NCBI RefSeq assembly: GCF_003217095.1
Contig: NZ_QJSR01000002.1
Coordinates: 310,001 to 374,000, forward strand
DNA: 64,000 nucleotides
Direction: 5' to 3'
Source: Rhizobium sp. PP-CC-3A-592
GTDB taxonomy: Bacteria; Pseudomonadota; Alphaproteobacteria; Rhizobiales; Rhizobiaceae
Part shown: positions 51,887 through 60,989 of the stretch, in pieces
Layout: each line of letters starts with the position of its first letter
Position numbering within the stretch: position 1 is the first letter of the stretch
Made by a program: the position numbers and the translations under genes
The notes under the pieces: model-generated
Databases searched by the model: none
What the model was told of the DNA's origin: nothing
The model's input: the letters and a program-made list of their open reading frames with translations, nothing else

Positions 51887-53596
51887 ATGATCCTGAAGTC
51901 CCATACCGTCAAACAGGGCATGCCCGCGGCCGCGTCCAAGTATCAGCCCTATCCGCAGGTGCCGATCACCGATCGCACATGGCCGTCGAAGACGATTTCC
52001 AGCCCGCCCATCTGGTGTTCCGTCGATTTGCGCGACGGCAACCAGTCGCTCGTCGATCCCATGGGGCATGACCGCAAGGCGCGGATGTTCCAGCTGCTGG
52101 TCGATATGGGCTTCAAGGAAATCGAGATCGGTTTCCCCTCGGCCTCGCAGACGGACTTCGATTTCGCCCGCTGGTGCATCGAGGAGGGCAATATTCCGGC
52201 GGATCTGTCGCTGCAAGTGCTGGTTCAGTGCCGGCCGGAACTGATCACGCGGACGTTCGAGGCGCTGCAGGGTGCCGCCAAGCCGATCGTGCATTTCTAC
52301 AATTCGACGAGCGAGCTGCAGCGCCGTGTGGTGTTTGCCAAGGACGTTCACGGCATCAAGCAGATCGCTACGGATGCGGCGAAGATGATTGCGGACATGG
52401 CGGCCAAGGCCGGTGGTGACTTCCGGTTCGAATATTCGCCGGAAAGCTTCACCGGAACGGAGCTGGAGGTTTCGCTGGAGATCTGCAATGCCGTGGCCGA
52501 GATCATCAAGCCGACAGCCGAGAACAAGCTGATCCTCAACCTGCCTTCGACGGTGGAGATGTCCACGCCGAACATCTATGCCGACCAGATCGAGTGGATG
52601 TGCCGCAATCTCGACAATCGCGAAAACATCATCATTTCGCTGCACCCGCATAACGACCGGGGCACCGGCATTGCCGCTGCGGAACTCGGCCTGATGGCCG
52701 GTGCCGACCGTGTCGAAGGCACGCTGTTCGGCAATGGCGAGCGGACCGGCAACGTGGATATCGTGACGCTGGCGCTGAACATGTTCACGCAGGGCGTGGA
52801 TCCGCAGATCGATTGCTCCGATATCGAGCGGATCAAGGACGTCTACGAATATTCCAACCAGATGGCGATCACCGAGCGGCACCCGTACGTCGGCGAGCTG
52901 GTCTATACGGCCTTCTCCGGCTCGCATCAGGACGCGATCAACAAGGGCATGAAGGCGATCAAGACCGCCAACAAGCCGCAATGGGAGGTTCCCTACCTGC
53001 CGATCGATCCGCGCGACGTCGGGCGGTCCTACGAGGCGATCATCCGGATCAATTCCCAGTCGGGCAAGGGCGGCATCGCCTATATCCTGCAGGAGGATTA
53101 CGGCATCAACCTGCCGCGCGCGCTGCAGGTGGAATTCCGTGAGGACATCCAGCGGATCACCGACGAACAGGGCAAGGAGCTGCCCTCCAAGGCGATCCAT
53201 GCGCGGTTCCTGGAGCGCTATATCGAGCAGCCGGGCGCACGCATCCGCTATGTCGATCACACGACGCTGCCGCTCGGCGAGCATCGCGGGGCGCGCATCG
53301 TGCAGGCCGAGATCACGGATCGCGGCGAGACGAAGATGATCGAAGGGCGCGGCACGGGGCCGATCGACGGCTTCATCAATGCGCTGTCGCTCTATCTCGG
53401 CGTCGATATCTCGGTTGCCGACTATTCCGAGCATTCGCTGCAGCAGGGCTCGAACGCGGCGGCTATTGCCTATGTCGAGGTGCAGCACAATGGCGGCAAG
53501 CTCTTCGGGGCCGGCATTAACACCAACATCGTCACGGCGTCTCTGGAAGCCATCGTGTCGGCTGCCAACCGGGTGATCGAGGAGCAGGTGGCCTGA
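51887..53596 (+). CDS. leuA: 2-isopropylmalate synthase (long form)
   Basis: Encodes 569 residues from ATG 51887; in-frame ATGs at 51836 and 51854 would add up to 17 residues. Condenses acetyl-CoA and 2-ketoisovalerate, first committed step of leucine synthesis. Seen: SVDLRDGNQSLVDPM near the N-terminus, GFKEIEIGFPSASQTDFDF, HFYNSTSELQRRVVF, FEYSPESFTGTELEVSLEICNAV, HPHNDRGTGIAAAELGLMAGADRVEGTLFGNGERTGNVD, FSGSHQDAINKG, and a C-terminal LeuA regulatory domain. It belongs to the long type of about 570 residues. It follows the leucine leader, consistent with attenuation. Confidence 0.94.
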   Translation: MILKSHTVKQGMPAAASKYQPYPQVPITDRTWPSKTISSPPIWCSVDLRDGNQSLVDPMGHDRKARMFQLLVDMGFKEIEIGFPSASQTDFDFARWCIEEGNIPADLSLQVLVQCRPELITRTFEALQGAAKPIVHFYNSTSELQRRVVFAKDVHGIKQIATDAAKMIADMAAKAGGDFRFEYSPESFTGTELEVSLEICNAVAEIIKPTAENKLILNLPSTVEMSTPNIYADQIEWMCRNLDNRENIIISLHPHNDRGTGIAAAELGLMAGADRVEGTLFGNGERTGNVDIVTLALNMFTQGVDPQIDCSDIERIKDVYEYSNQMAITERHPYVGELVYTAFSGSHQDAINKGMKAIKTANKPQWEVPYLPIDPRDVGRSYEAIIRINSQSGKGGIAYILQEDYGINLPRALQVEFREDIQRITDEQGKELPSKAIHARFLERYIEQPGARIRYVDHTTLPLGEHRGARIVQAEITDRGETKMIEGRGTGPIDGFINALSLYLGVDISVADYSEHSLQQGSNAAAIAYVEVQHNGGKLFGAGINTNIVTASLEAIVSAANRVIEEQVA

Positions 53597-53624
53597 TCGT
53601 TTGCCGCTGATCCTGAGAGATCAT

Positions 53625-53659
53625 CATCCCCGGATGGCAACGTCCGGGGATTTTTATTT
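53625..53659 (+). terminator. Rho-independent terminator after leuA
   Basis: TCCCCGGA (53626-53633) with TCCGGGGA (53642-53649) followed by TTTTTATTTT. It closes the leuA transcript before convergent anti-sigma gene sequence. Confidence 0.9.
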
Positions 53660-53664
53660 TCAGG

Positions 53665-54492
53665 CTACATCACGTCCGCGATCGCGTCGGCGAGGTCCTT
53701 GAAGTTGGCGGTGGCGGAGGGGCCGACGACGACATAGGTGGCGCCCGGCTCGTTCCAGGAAATGAGCGCGAGGTCGTCTCGCATGCTCTCCGTCATGCGG
53801 CCACTATCGTCCGTGGTCGGTGAGCGCTGGAAACAGATGGCGTAGATCTCGCCGTCCTCATCCTTGAAGAGCAGCTGTGCCGTCGGCTTGCCGGCGGCCA
53901 CCAGCAGGCGGGCGCCCTGGAAGGTGAGCTTGTTCGCCGAGAGATCCGGAATGGCGAAGGAAACGCCAGTGCTGGCGGTCAGCCAGTTGCGGATCTCCTC
54001 GTCGTTTTCGGCGGTAACCTCGACCAGATGGCGCGGCTGGCGTGAATAGACCCGATGTGCATCCGTGACATCGTCGAGCCAAGTGCGGGCCTTGACGACC
54101 GGCGTCGGCGGCGTGTTGTCGTCGATGGTGCGGCCGATGAGATAGCCGGTGGAGCCGCCGATGAGCAGCATGCCGCAGGAGGCGGCCAGCGCCCCGCGCC
54201 AGAGCTTGCGCCGTTGTTTTCGCGGTGCGCCGACCACGCGTTCCTGCTTGGGATTGATGTCGGTACCCTGACGGATGCGGCGGGCGAGCGACAAGGGCAC
54301 GGGATCGTGCAGGAAAGCCTCGAAGCCGGAGGCACCGAATGCGCTGCCCTGTTTCAGGTGCTCGAGCAGCCGACGGGCCTCGGCATCCTTACCCAGAAGC
54401 TGGTCGATCTCCCGGCGCTCGTTCTCGTCCACTTCGCCATCGAGATAGGCCGACAGCCGCGCCTCGATGGAGGGACTCTTCGTGTTCTGCAA
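53665..54492 (-). CDS. Anti-sigma factor, membrane-anchored
   Basis: Encodes 275 residues. N-terminal cytosolic anti-sigma domain (LSAYLDGEVDENERREIDQLLGKDAEARRLLEHLKQGSAF), a membrane helix near 99-118 (AASCGMLLIGGSTGYLIGR) and a periplasmic domain of ~150 residues. It starts two bases after the sigma factor stop, so it is translated with it. Expected to hold the sigma factor inactive until an envelope signal is sensed; the signal is unknown. Confidence 0.82.
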   Translation of the reverse strand: MQNTKSPSIEARLSAYLDGEVDENERREIDQLLGKDAEARRLLEHLKQGSAFGASGFEAFLHDPVPLSLARRIRQGTDINPKQERVVGAPRKQRRKLWRGALAASCGMLLIGGSTGYLIGRTIDDNTPPTPVVKARTWLDDVTDAHRVYSRQPRHLVEVTAENDEEIRNWLTASTGVSFAIPDLSANKLTFQGARLLVAAGKPTAQLLFKDEDGEIYAICFQRSPTTDDSGRMTESMRDDLALISWNEPGATYVVVGPSATANFKDLADAIADVM

Positions 54493-54494
54493 GG

Positions 54495-54983
54495 TCAGGC
54501 CCTTCTTTCCGTCATGTCTGAGGCCATCGAAGCCAGCCGCGCCCGGGCGGTCGCCAGCTTGGTCGCGATGACATCCGGCGCCAGGTCCAGGATACGGCCG
54601 GCGTCGCGATAGGTTCTATGCTCGACAGCAACCAGAAGGAAGGCACTGGCAAGCCCTTCGGGCATCGAAATGATCATCTGCTGCACGGCGCCGGCAGTGG
54701 CCGTTTTTCCCGACGGGCTCTGGCCATCCTGCAGATCGGCGGCCATGCGCTTGCGGCCCGTGGTCTCGTCGCGCAGTGTGCGCGCCAGCGTGTAGAGCGC
54801 ATCTTCCAGCCGGCCATGGCCGTTCCAGACCGGCTGGCGTCCCGTTGCGCGCTCGCACACCGTCTGCACAAGATCATCGGCCTGCAGTCCGTCGCGCGTC
54901 AGGGTCAGCGCAAAGCGCCTCAACCTCGGCAGCAGACTGACGAGATCGCGGCTGATGTCGATCGTTTCCTGAGCTGGGCGCAT
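54495..54983 (-). CDS. ECF-type RNA polymerase sigma factor
   Basis: Encodes 162 residues from ATG 54983 (AGGTGA upstream). Region 2 is recognisable (RDLVSLLPRLRRFALTLTRDGLQADDLVQTVCERA), while region 4 is weak but present (PEGLASAFLLVAVEHRTYRDAGRILDLAPDVIATKLATARARLASM). Paired with the following anti-sigma gene. Upstream codons to 55043 are in frame but unlikely. Controls a small stress or envelope regulon, not identifiable here. Confidence 0.82.
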   Translation of the reverse strand: MRPAQETIDISRDLVSLLPRLRRFALTLTRDGLQADDLVQTVCERATGRQPVWNGHGRLEDALYTLARTLRDETTGRKRMAADLQDGQSPSGKTATAGAVQQMIISMPEGLASAFLLVAVEHRTYRDAGRILDLAPDVIATKLATARARLASMASDMTERRA

Positions 54984-55182
54984 CGCTTTCACCTGCGGAG
55001 GTTTAGTCCGGGCTCTTGACTGTCGGCGCTTCATGGTCGGCACCGAGCCATCGGCTCCCGTTTGTCGAACCGAACAGATATGAAACCATCAGCTGCTGCT
55101 TCGCAAGCCGAGCCATGGTTCTATCACGGTTTTTTGCCGATCACGATGTGGTGGCGGGGTGGTCGTTTCCGTTTTTGCGCGC

Positions 55183-56091
55183 TCAGGCGAGGAAACGCGT
55201 GGTTTCCGCCAGATGTACGCCCTGACCGATCTCGTTCAGCTCGAAGCGCTCCCGAAGGAGTTTCCAATTGCCCGCGCTCCCGGAAATCGAGAAGAGGTTA
55301 AAGCCTGCGGGCGGCTTGGATCCGCCCAGACCTTGCGATGCCGAGGCGATGCCGACGACCGGGACGGGCATTTTCTGGCCGCGCAGCGAGTACACCGTGT
55401 TCAGATGGGTGTGGCCGTGCAGGACGAGTTCCGCACCACCCGCCGAGATGGTCGCACCGAAGCGGCGGATGCCGATCATGCGCTTATGGGTGGGCGTCGC
55501 GCCGCGGATCGGCGGATGGTGGATCATGACGACGCGGAAGAGGCCGGCCTCTCCGGCGGCGCGCAACAGATTGACCGTCTCACGCGCCTGTCGGCGACCG
55601 AAATAGCCGCTGGCGGCGAAGGGCGGTGTGGCGAGGGCCGTCGAGCAGCCGATGATCGCGACATTGCCGCGAACGCGCATGTAGGGATAGCAGTGGAAGT
55701 CCTCGTCCCACTCGGCCGGCGCGTCTTCGCCGCGCATGAAGGGATACCAGGCCTTCGTCGTCTTCTCATAGGCGCCCGGCACATAGGCGTCGTGATTGCC
55801 GGGAATGACCGAGATGTTGCTCGGCTCGCCGGCATCCTGCAACCAGGCCGTCACCGTTTCGATCTCGCGCGAAGAGGCGAGATTGACCATATCGCCGGTG
55901 ATGGCAAGATGATCCGGGTCGATCCGGTCGATCGCATCCATCAGCGTGTTCAGCGTATCCCCCACCATATGGCTGCGCCGGTTGCGATGCCAGTTGATGA
56001 AACCGGTGATGCGTTTCGAGGCGAGTTCGCGGAGGGACAGGCTGGGGAGGGGACCAAGATGGATGTCGGAGATATGCGCTAGTTTGAACAT
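55183..56091 (-). CDS. Metallophosphoesterase
   Basis: Encodes 302 residues of the calcineurin-like phosphoesterase fold. Metal-binding motifs: LAHISDIHLGPLP (D-x-H), DHLAITGDMVNLAS (GDx), VIPGNHDAY (GNHD), VMIHHPPIRG, and LHGHTHLN (GHxH). A two-metal enzyme cutting phosphodiesters (cAMP- or lipid-linked), substrate unknown. No signal peptide. Confidence 0.86.
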   Translation of the reverse strand: MFKLAHISDIHLGPLPSLSLRELASKRITGFINWHRNRRSHMVGDTLNTLMDAIDRIDPDHLAITGDMVNLASSREIETVTAWLQDAGEPSNISVIPGNHDAYVPGAYEKTTKAWYPFMRGEDAPAEWDEDFHCYPYMRVRGNVAIIGCSTALATPPFAASGYFGRRQARETVNLLRAAGEAGLFRVVMIHHPPIRGATPTHKRMIGIRRFGATISAGGAELVLHGHTHLNTVYSLRGQKMPVPVVGIASASQGLGGSKPPAGFNLFSISGSAGNWKLLRERFELNEIGQGVHLAETTRFLA

Positions 56092-56170
56092 AGGTTCTAC
56101 CTAGCGCATATCCTCGCAAAAGCTAACCGCCGCGGCACGCTTTTGCCACAATCTTGACCGGCACAGGCGA

Positions 56171-57157
56171 TCAGGCCGCGGCCAGGCGGTCCCGGCCATG
56201 CGGGCTGTCGAGATCGAGACGCGGACCTTCCGGCACGATGCCGGTCGGGTTGATGGTATTGTGGCTTTCGTAATAGTGATGCTTGATGTGGTGCATATCC
56301 ACCGTGCCGGCGACACCGGGGGTCTGGTAGAGATCCTTCAGGTAGCCCTGCAGGTTGGGATAGTCGGCGATGCGGCGGATGTTGCATTTGAAGTGGCCGA
56401 CATAGACCGGATCGAACCGCACCAGTGTCGTGAACAGCCGCCAGTCGGCTTCGGTCACGCGATCGCCGAGGAGATAGCGCCGGGTCGACAGCCGCTCTTC
56501 GAGATCGTCGAGCGTTTCGAAGATCGCCGTGACGCTTTCTGCGTAGGCCTCCTGCGTGGTCGCGAATCCGGCCTTGTAGACGCCGTTGTTGACGGTGTCG
56601 TAGATGCGGGCGTTAAGCGCATCGATCTCGCTGCGCAGATCGGTCGGGTAGAGGTCGAGCGTCGATCCGGTCAGCCCGTCGAAGGCGGCATTGAGCATGC
56701 GGATGATGTCGGCGGATTCGTTGGAGACAAGCTTGTTCTGCGTCTTGTCCCAGAGAACAGGAACGGTGACGCGGCCGGAGTATTTCGGATCGGCACGGAC
56801 GTAAATTTCAGACAGCGCCTTTGCGCCGAAGAGATGGTCCTGCGTATCGCCCGGACCGTCCTTGAACTCCCAGCCCTTCGACAGCATGAGGTAATCGACG
56901 ACGGAGACCGAGATGAGGTCCTCCAGACCCTTCAGCGCACGGAAGATCAGCGTGCGGTGGGCCCAGGGACAGGCGAGCGAGACATAGAGGTGGTAGCGTC
57001 CGGCTTCGGCCTTGAAGCCGGCTTCGCCCGTCGGGCCCGCACGGCCATCGGCCGTCACCCAGTTGCGGAACTGCGATTCGGAGCGCTTGAAATGCCCCTT
57101 GGTCGCTGCGGTGTCGTACCAGACGTCGTGCCAGATGCCTTCGACCAGCATGCCCAT
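56171..57157 (-). CDS. Glutathionyl-hydroquinone reductase (GST family)
   Basis: Encodes 328 residues from ATG 57157 (GAGGAA eight bases upstream). GHR signature: LVEGIWHDVWYDTAATKGHFKRSESQFRNWVT, the catalytic Cys in SLACPWAHRT, and WALFTTLVRFD-type C-terminal helices (WRLFTTLVRFDPVYVGHFKCNIRRIADYPNL). These reduce glutathionyl-hydroquinones using glutathione and protect against quinones. Cytosolic. Confidence 0.9.
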   Translation of the reverse strand: MGMLVEGIWHDVWYDTAATKGHFKRSESQFRNWVTADGRAGPTGEAGFKAEAGRYHLYVSLACPWAHRTLIFRALKGLEDLISVSVVDYLMLSKGWEFKDGPGDTQDHLFGAKALSEIYVRADPKYSGRVTVPVLWDKTQNKLVSNESADIIRMLNAAFDGLTGSTLDLYPTDLRSEIDALNARIYDTVNNGVYKAGFATTQEAYAESVTAIFETLDDLEERLSTRRYLLGDRVTEADWRLFTTLVRFDPVYVGHFKCNIRRIADYPNLQGYLKDLYQTPGVAGTVDMHHIKHHYYESHNTINPTGIVPEGPRLDLDSPHGRDRLAAA

Positions 57158-57424
57158 GGATCGGTTTCCTCGTTGTCGTTTCCCGTGTCTTCGATGCCAC
57201 ACAAGATAGGAGACCGGCAATGTCCGGACAGGCATGTCGCGGTGAACGATGCGTTTTCACTTGGTGATGCATTTTTTTTCTGCTATCGGCGCACCAGCTT
57301 TTTCTCGAAAGACGTGAACATGCATTTTGCAGGAAACCCTCGACGACGCTGATGACCATGCTTTCGGGCATGCGCGGTCGCGCGTTGCCGTTCCCCATGT
57401 TTCGTTCGCCAATCGGGTTTCCCT

Positions 57425-57931
57425 ATGTTCATGCACAAGCACGACCTCGTCTATCTGACGGAAGATGCCTCCCACGCCGCCGCTATCGAACTGATCAATG
57501 AGGAAGCCTTCGGCCCCGGCCGGTTTGCGCGTGCGGCCGCCCGCATTCGCGAGCAGGGGCCGCATGATCGCTCCCTGTCCTTCATCTGCGCCGACGATGG
57601 CGAGACCATCGGTTCCGTGCGGATGACGCCTGTCTCGGCTGGTCCTGTCGCCGCCCATCTGCTGGGCCCCTTGGCCGTGCGGCCTTCCCACAAGAACAGG
57701 GGAATCGGACGGGAACTGGTGCGGATCGCCGTGGAGGCCGCCCGGCGGAAGGGCTCGGAGGCCGTGATCCTCGTCGGCGACGCTGCCTATTACCAGCCGC
57801 TCGGCTTCGAGCCGGTTTCCCGCGGTGCGCTGGCGTTTCCCGGCCCGGTCGATATGGCGCGGGTTCTGGTGGTGCCGATCGGCGCCGACATCCATGCGCG
57901 GCTTTCTGGCGAAATCCGCTGGCGCGGCTGA
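57425..57931 (+). CDS. GNAT N-acetyltransferase
   Basis: Encodes 168 residues. GNAT motif A is LLGPLAVRPSHKNRGIGRELVRIAVEAARRKGSEAVILVGDAAYYQPLGFEPVSR, with the acetyl-CoA loop H-K-N-R-G-I-G and the C-terminal Y-Y-x-P-L-G-F. YhbS-like. Substrate unknown. Confidence 0.87.
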   Translation: MFMHKHDLVYLTEDASHAAAIELINEEAFGPGRFARAAARIREQGPHDRSLSFICADDGETIGSVRMTPVSAGPVAAHLLGPLAVRPSHKNRGIGRELVRIAVEAARRKGSEAVILVGDAAYYQPLGFEPVSRGALAFPGPVDMARVLVVPIGADIHARLSGEIRWRG

Positions 57932-58034
57932 TCGCGCCAATTGTCGGGCTTCACGTAAGCGTTCCTCAACACCGTACGGGTAGTCTCGCGGTGTGTCCGG
58001 ACGCTACGCCGGACGAAGCCAAGGTTGCGTGTTC

Positions 58035-58901
58035 ATGTCCGGTCTCAAGGGTCTCGTGCTCGCGTTCATCGTTTTTGCGCTCGGTTATCTCGGGGTCGCG
58101 GGCGACGAGCGGTGGTACCGCTTCAACCCGCCGCCGCCGCTGCCGCGCGCCGATGAAAGCGGCTTTGCGTCCGTCAAGGGGATCCGCATGTATTATGCGG
58201 TCTACGGCAAGGGGAAGGGGTCGCCGATCCTGCTGATCCATGGCGGTATGGGAAGCGCCGATGTCTGGGGTTTTCAAGTGCCGATCCTCGCGAAGACCCA
58301 TGAGGTCATCGTCGCCGACAGCCGGGGGCATGGCCATTCCACCCGCACGGATGCGCCCTTCACCTATCATCTCATGGCCGAGGACTATATCGCGCTGCTG
58401 GACACACTAAAGATCGAGCGGACGGCGCTCGTGGGCTGGAGCGATGGCGGCATCATCGGGCTCGACATCGCCCTAAATCATCCGGAACGGTTGACGAAAC
58501 TCTTCGCGCAAGCAGCCAACGTCTCGCCGGACGGGCTTCTTCCCCAACCGCGCTTTTCGCTGCACCAATCCGACGGCAATCGTGACGAGACGGACTATCG
58601 CCGTCTCTCCTCGACGCCCGACGACTATCCGGCGTTTCGTGAAGCCGTAGCCAAGCTCTGGGAGACCGAGCCTCATTACACCGAAGCCGACCTGCAGAGC
58701 ATCCGCGTGCCCACCCTGATCGCTCTCGGTGATCACGACGAAGCGGTGAGTCGAGCGCATTCCGAATATATCGCCCGCACGATCCCCGGCGCCCGGTTGC
58801 TTCTGCTCAAGGATGTCGGCCACAAGGCGATCTATCAGGACCCAGCGGGCTATGCCGCCGCTGTGCTCGCCTTCATCGATGGACCGGGCCCGAAGAGCTA
58901 G
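58035..58901 (+). CDS. Alpha/beta hydrolase
   Basis: Encodes 288 residues. An N-terminal hydrophobic segment (LKGLVLAFIVFALGYLGVAG) is a likely signal or anchor. Then a hydrolase with HGG in LLIHGGMGSADVW, nucleophile elbow GWSDGGIIGLDIALNHPERL, Asp in LGDHDEAV and His in VGHKAIY. Possible esterase, thioesterase or C-C hydrolase. The upstream start at 57993 is in frame but unneeded. Convergent with the DUF-rich operon that follows. Confidence 0.83.
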   Translation: MSGLKGLVLAFIVFALGYLGVAGDERWYRFNPPPPLPRADESGFASVKGIRMYYAVYGKGKGSPILLIHGGMGSADVWGFQVPILAKTHEVIVADSRGHGHSTRTDAPFTYHLMAEDYIALLDTLKIERTALVGWSDGGIIGLDIALNHPERLTKLFAQAANVSPDGLLPQPRFSLHQSDGNRDETDYRRLSSTPDDYPAFREAVAKLWETEPHYTEADLQSIRVPTLIALGDHDEAVSRAHSEYIARTIPGARLLLLKDVGHKAIYQDPAGYAAAVLAFIDGPGPKS

Positions 58902-60979
58902 CGGCCTTCGCGATACCAGGTGCTGGAGAGGACGAGGAGCAGCGCGGCGAGGCCGAGGAAGCCGGCGAAGAGCGGCAGCGAGTTGACGCCCTTCAGCACG
59001 GTCTCATCGGTCATGCGCAGCGACATCCGGTTGGCATCGGCGACGCGGACCGGACCGCGCACGGGCAGGATGGCGGGTAGGTCGATGGTGCCGGAGGCAT
59101 CGGCCACGCGGTGGACGAGCCCCTTCGTCTTCTCCGCCCAAGGCGCCAGCATCTCCTCCGTCGAGACGGTCGCCTTGAACTCCGGCGCGTCCACGCTGCC
59201 GACATGGACGAGCGTCGTCAGGTCGCCATTGGCCACCTCGAACAGGCCGGTTTCGCCGGTGCGCACATCCGCGCGGTAAAGCCCGGGCTCGCGCTCGGTC
59301 AGGGCGACGTCCTGCGTTCCGCCCGAGGGCAGGGTGAGGCGGGCAGGGCCGGGATCGCCGGCGATAGTCTGGCGGGTGACCTCCAGCGTCCGGCCGCTGG
59401 CACGTGCGGTCAGCGCTTCCTCTTCTAGAGCAGGTTCCTGCATCAGCCAGTGGGCCATGCGCCGGTAGAGCGAGACGCTCGGACCACCGCCCTCGAAGCC
59501 GCGTGCCCAGAGCCAACCCTGATCGGACAGAAGCATGGCGACGCGGCCCTTGCCGACGCGGTTCAGCACGAGCAGGGGCTTGTTGTCGGCGCCCTGCATG
59601 ATCGTCTGTCCCTCTGGTGGATCGACATCGACGGTGCGGAACCAGCGGCCCCAATGCGGCGGCTCGCTATTGGCGCCCTCGAGCCCACGTGTCACCGGAT
59701 GCTTCCGGCCCTCGTCGGTCAGTCGCGGGAAGAAGGCCTTGTCGTTCATCTGGCCGGTGGGGCTCGCGGGAAGGACCGCAGACAGAGGCGTAGTGGCAAT
59801 CGAGTCCGCACCTGCGTGTTCCGGGCCGGCCGCGATCAGCAGCGCGCCGCCGTTTTCGACATATTGCGCGATGTTGTCATAATAGATGATCGGCAGCACG
59901 CCGCGGTGCTGGTAGCGGTCGAAGATGATCAGGTCGAACTCGTTGATCTTCTCGATGAACAGTTCGCGGGTGGGGAAGGCGATCAGCGACAGCTCGTTGA
60001 TCGGCGTGCCATCCTGCTTTTCCGGGGGGCGTAGAATGGTGAAATGCACCAGATCGACCGATGCGTCAGACTTCAGGAGGTTGCGCCAGGCGCGCTCTCC
60101 CGAATGCGGTTCGCCGGAGACGAGGAGCACGCGCAAGTTCTCGCGGATGCCGTCGAGAACGTGAACGGCGCGGTTGTTCGCCTCGGTAACCTCGCCGGCA
60201 AGCGGCGCCACGGCGAACTCCAGAATATTGTTGCCGCCGCGCGGCACGGTAAAGCGGAACGGGATGTCGGTGCCCGGCTCGGCCTGCTGTGTGGCGATCT
60301 GCTGGCCGTTCAGGCTGACGGTGACCTCGGCGGTGCCGGCGGGCGTGCGGCCGTCGTCGATGACTCGGAAGGTGACGGCCTGCTCCTCGCCCACGATGCC
60401 GAAGCGCGGGCCGCTGATGACCTCGATGCGGCGGTCGAACTCGTCGGGCTGACCCGTGATGAGGCCGTGGACCGGCGCATCGAAGCCGAGCGGCTGATTG
60501 ATATCGGGCACGTCGTGGATCTGCCCGTCGGTAATGAAGATGGCGCCGCCGACGCGGGCAGGCGGCACGTCGGAGAGGGCGTTCGAGAGAGCCGAGAACA
60601 GGCGCGTCGATGGCGTTTCGGTGTCGGCATCGTCTGCGGCTTCCACGATACGCGGCTCGATCTGCGGAAAGCGCGCAAGGCGCTCCTTCAGCGTCGCGAG
60701 TGCCTGATCGGTCATGGCGCGCCGGTTGGCCGCGCCTTGTCCCACATCCTGGCTCTGGCTGCGATCGACCACCACGGCGACGATGGTGGAGAGGGGTTCG
60801 CGTTCTTCCTGGAAGAAGACGGGGTTTGCCAGCGCAAGGCAGAGCGCGGCCAGCGCCAGCGCGCGCAGAACGGCGCCGCGAACGCCGCGCCATAGCGACA
60901 GCGCGACCAGAACGGCGGCGAGGATCGACAAGGCGATCAGCACGGCCTGGGGAACGAGGGGCGAAAAGTCGATGGTCAT
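58898..60979 (-). CDS. Large membrane protein with vWA-like and GATase-like domains (MoxR-associated operon)
   Basis: Encodes 693 residues. Two N-terminal helices, then a vWA-type segment (IVAVVVDRSQSQDVGQ near 66-82; FITDGQIHDVPD), a periplasmic adhesion/immunoglobulin-like region, a glutamine-amidotransferase-like part (DLIIFDRYQHRGVLPIIYYDNIAQYVENGGALLIAAGPEHAG) and a final helix (SLPLFAGFLGLAALLLVLSSTWY). Such proteins occur in MoxR-DUF58-BatA operons, whose members assist assembly of other complexes. Follows the DUF4159 gene with a 10-base gap. The MIDAS motif is only partial (DxSxS as DRSQS). Confidence 0.78.
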   Translation of the reverse strand: MTIDFSPLVPQAVLIALSILAAVLVALSLWRGVRGAVLRALALAALCLALANPVFFQEEREPLSTIVAVVVDRSQSQDVGQGAANRRAMTDQALATLKERLARFPQIEPRIVEAADDADTETPSTRLFSALSNALSDVPPARVGGAIFITDGQIHDVPDINQPLGFDAPVHGLITGQPDEFDRRIEVISGPRFGIVGEEQAVTFRVIDDGRTPAGTAEVTVSLNGQQIATQQAEPGTDIPFRFTVPRGGNNILEFAVAPLAGEVTEANNRAVHVLDGIRENLRVLLVSGEPHSGERAWRNLLKSDASVDLVHFTILRPPEKQDGTPINELSLIAFPTRELFIEKINEFDLIIFDRYQHRGVLPIIYYDNIAQYVENGGALLIAAGPEHAGADSIATTPLSAVLPASPTGQMNDKAFFPRLTDEGRKHPVTRGLEGANSEPPHWGRWFRTVDVDPPEGQTIMQGADNKPLLVLNRVGKGRVAMLLSDQGWLWARGFEGGGPSVSLYRRMAHWLMQEPALEEEALTARASGRTLEVTRQTIAGDPGPARLTLPSGGTQDVALTEREPGLYRADVRTGETGLFEVANGDLTTLVHVGSVDAPEFKATVSTEEMLAPWAEKTKGLVHRVADASGTIDLPAILPVRGPVRVADANRMSLRMTDETVLKGVNSLPLFAGFLGLAALLLVLSSTWYREGR

Positions 60980-60989
60980 TTAGGGGCCT

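Noticed and set aside
55159-56082. Rightward 307-codon frame opposite the metallophosphoesterase
   Set aside because: Antisense shadow of a gene with intact metal motifs.
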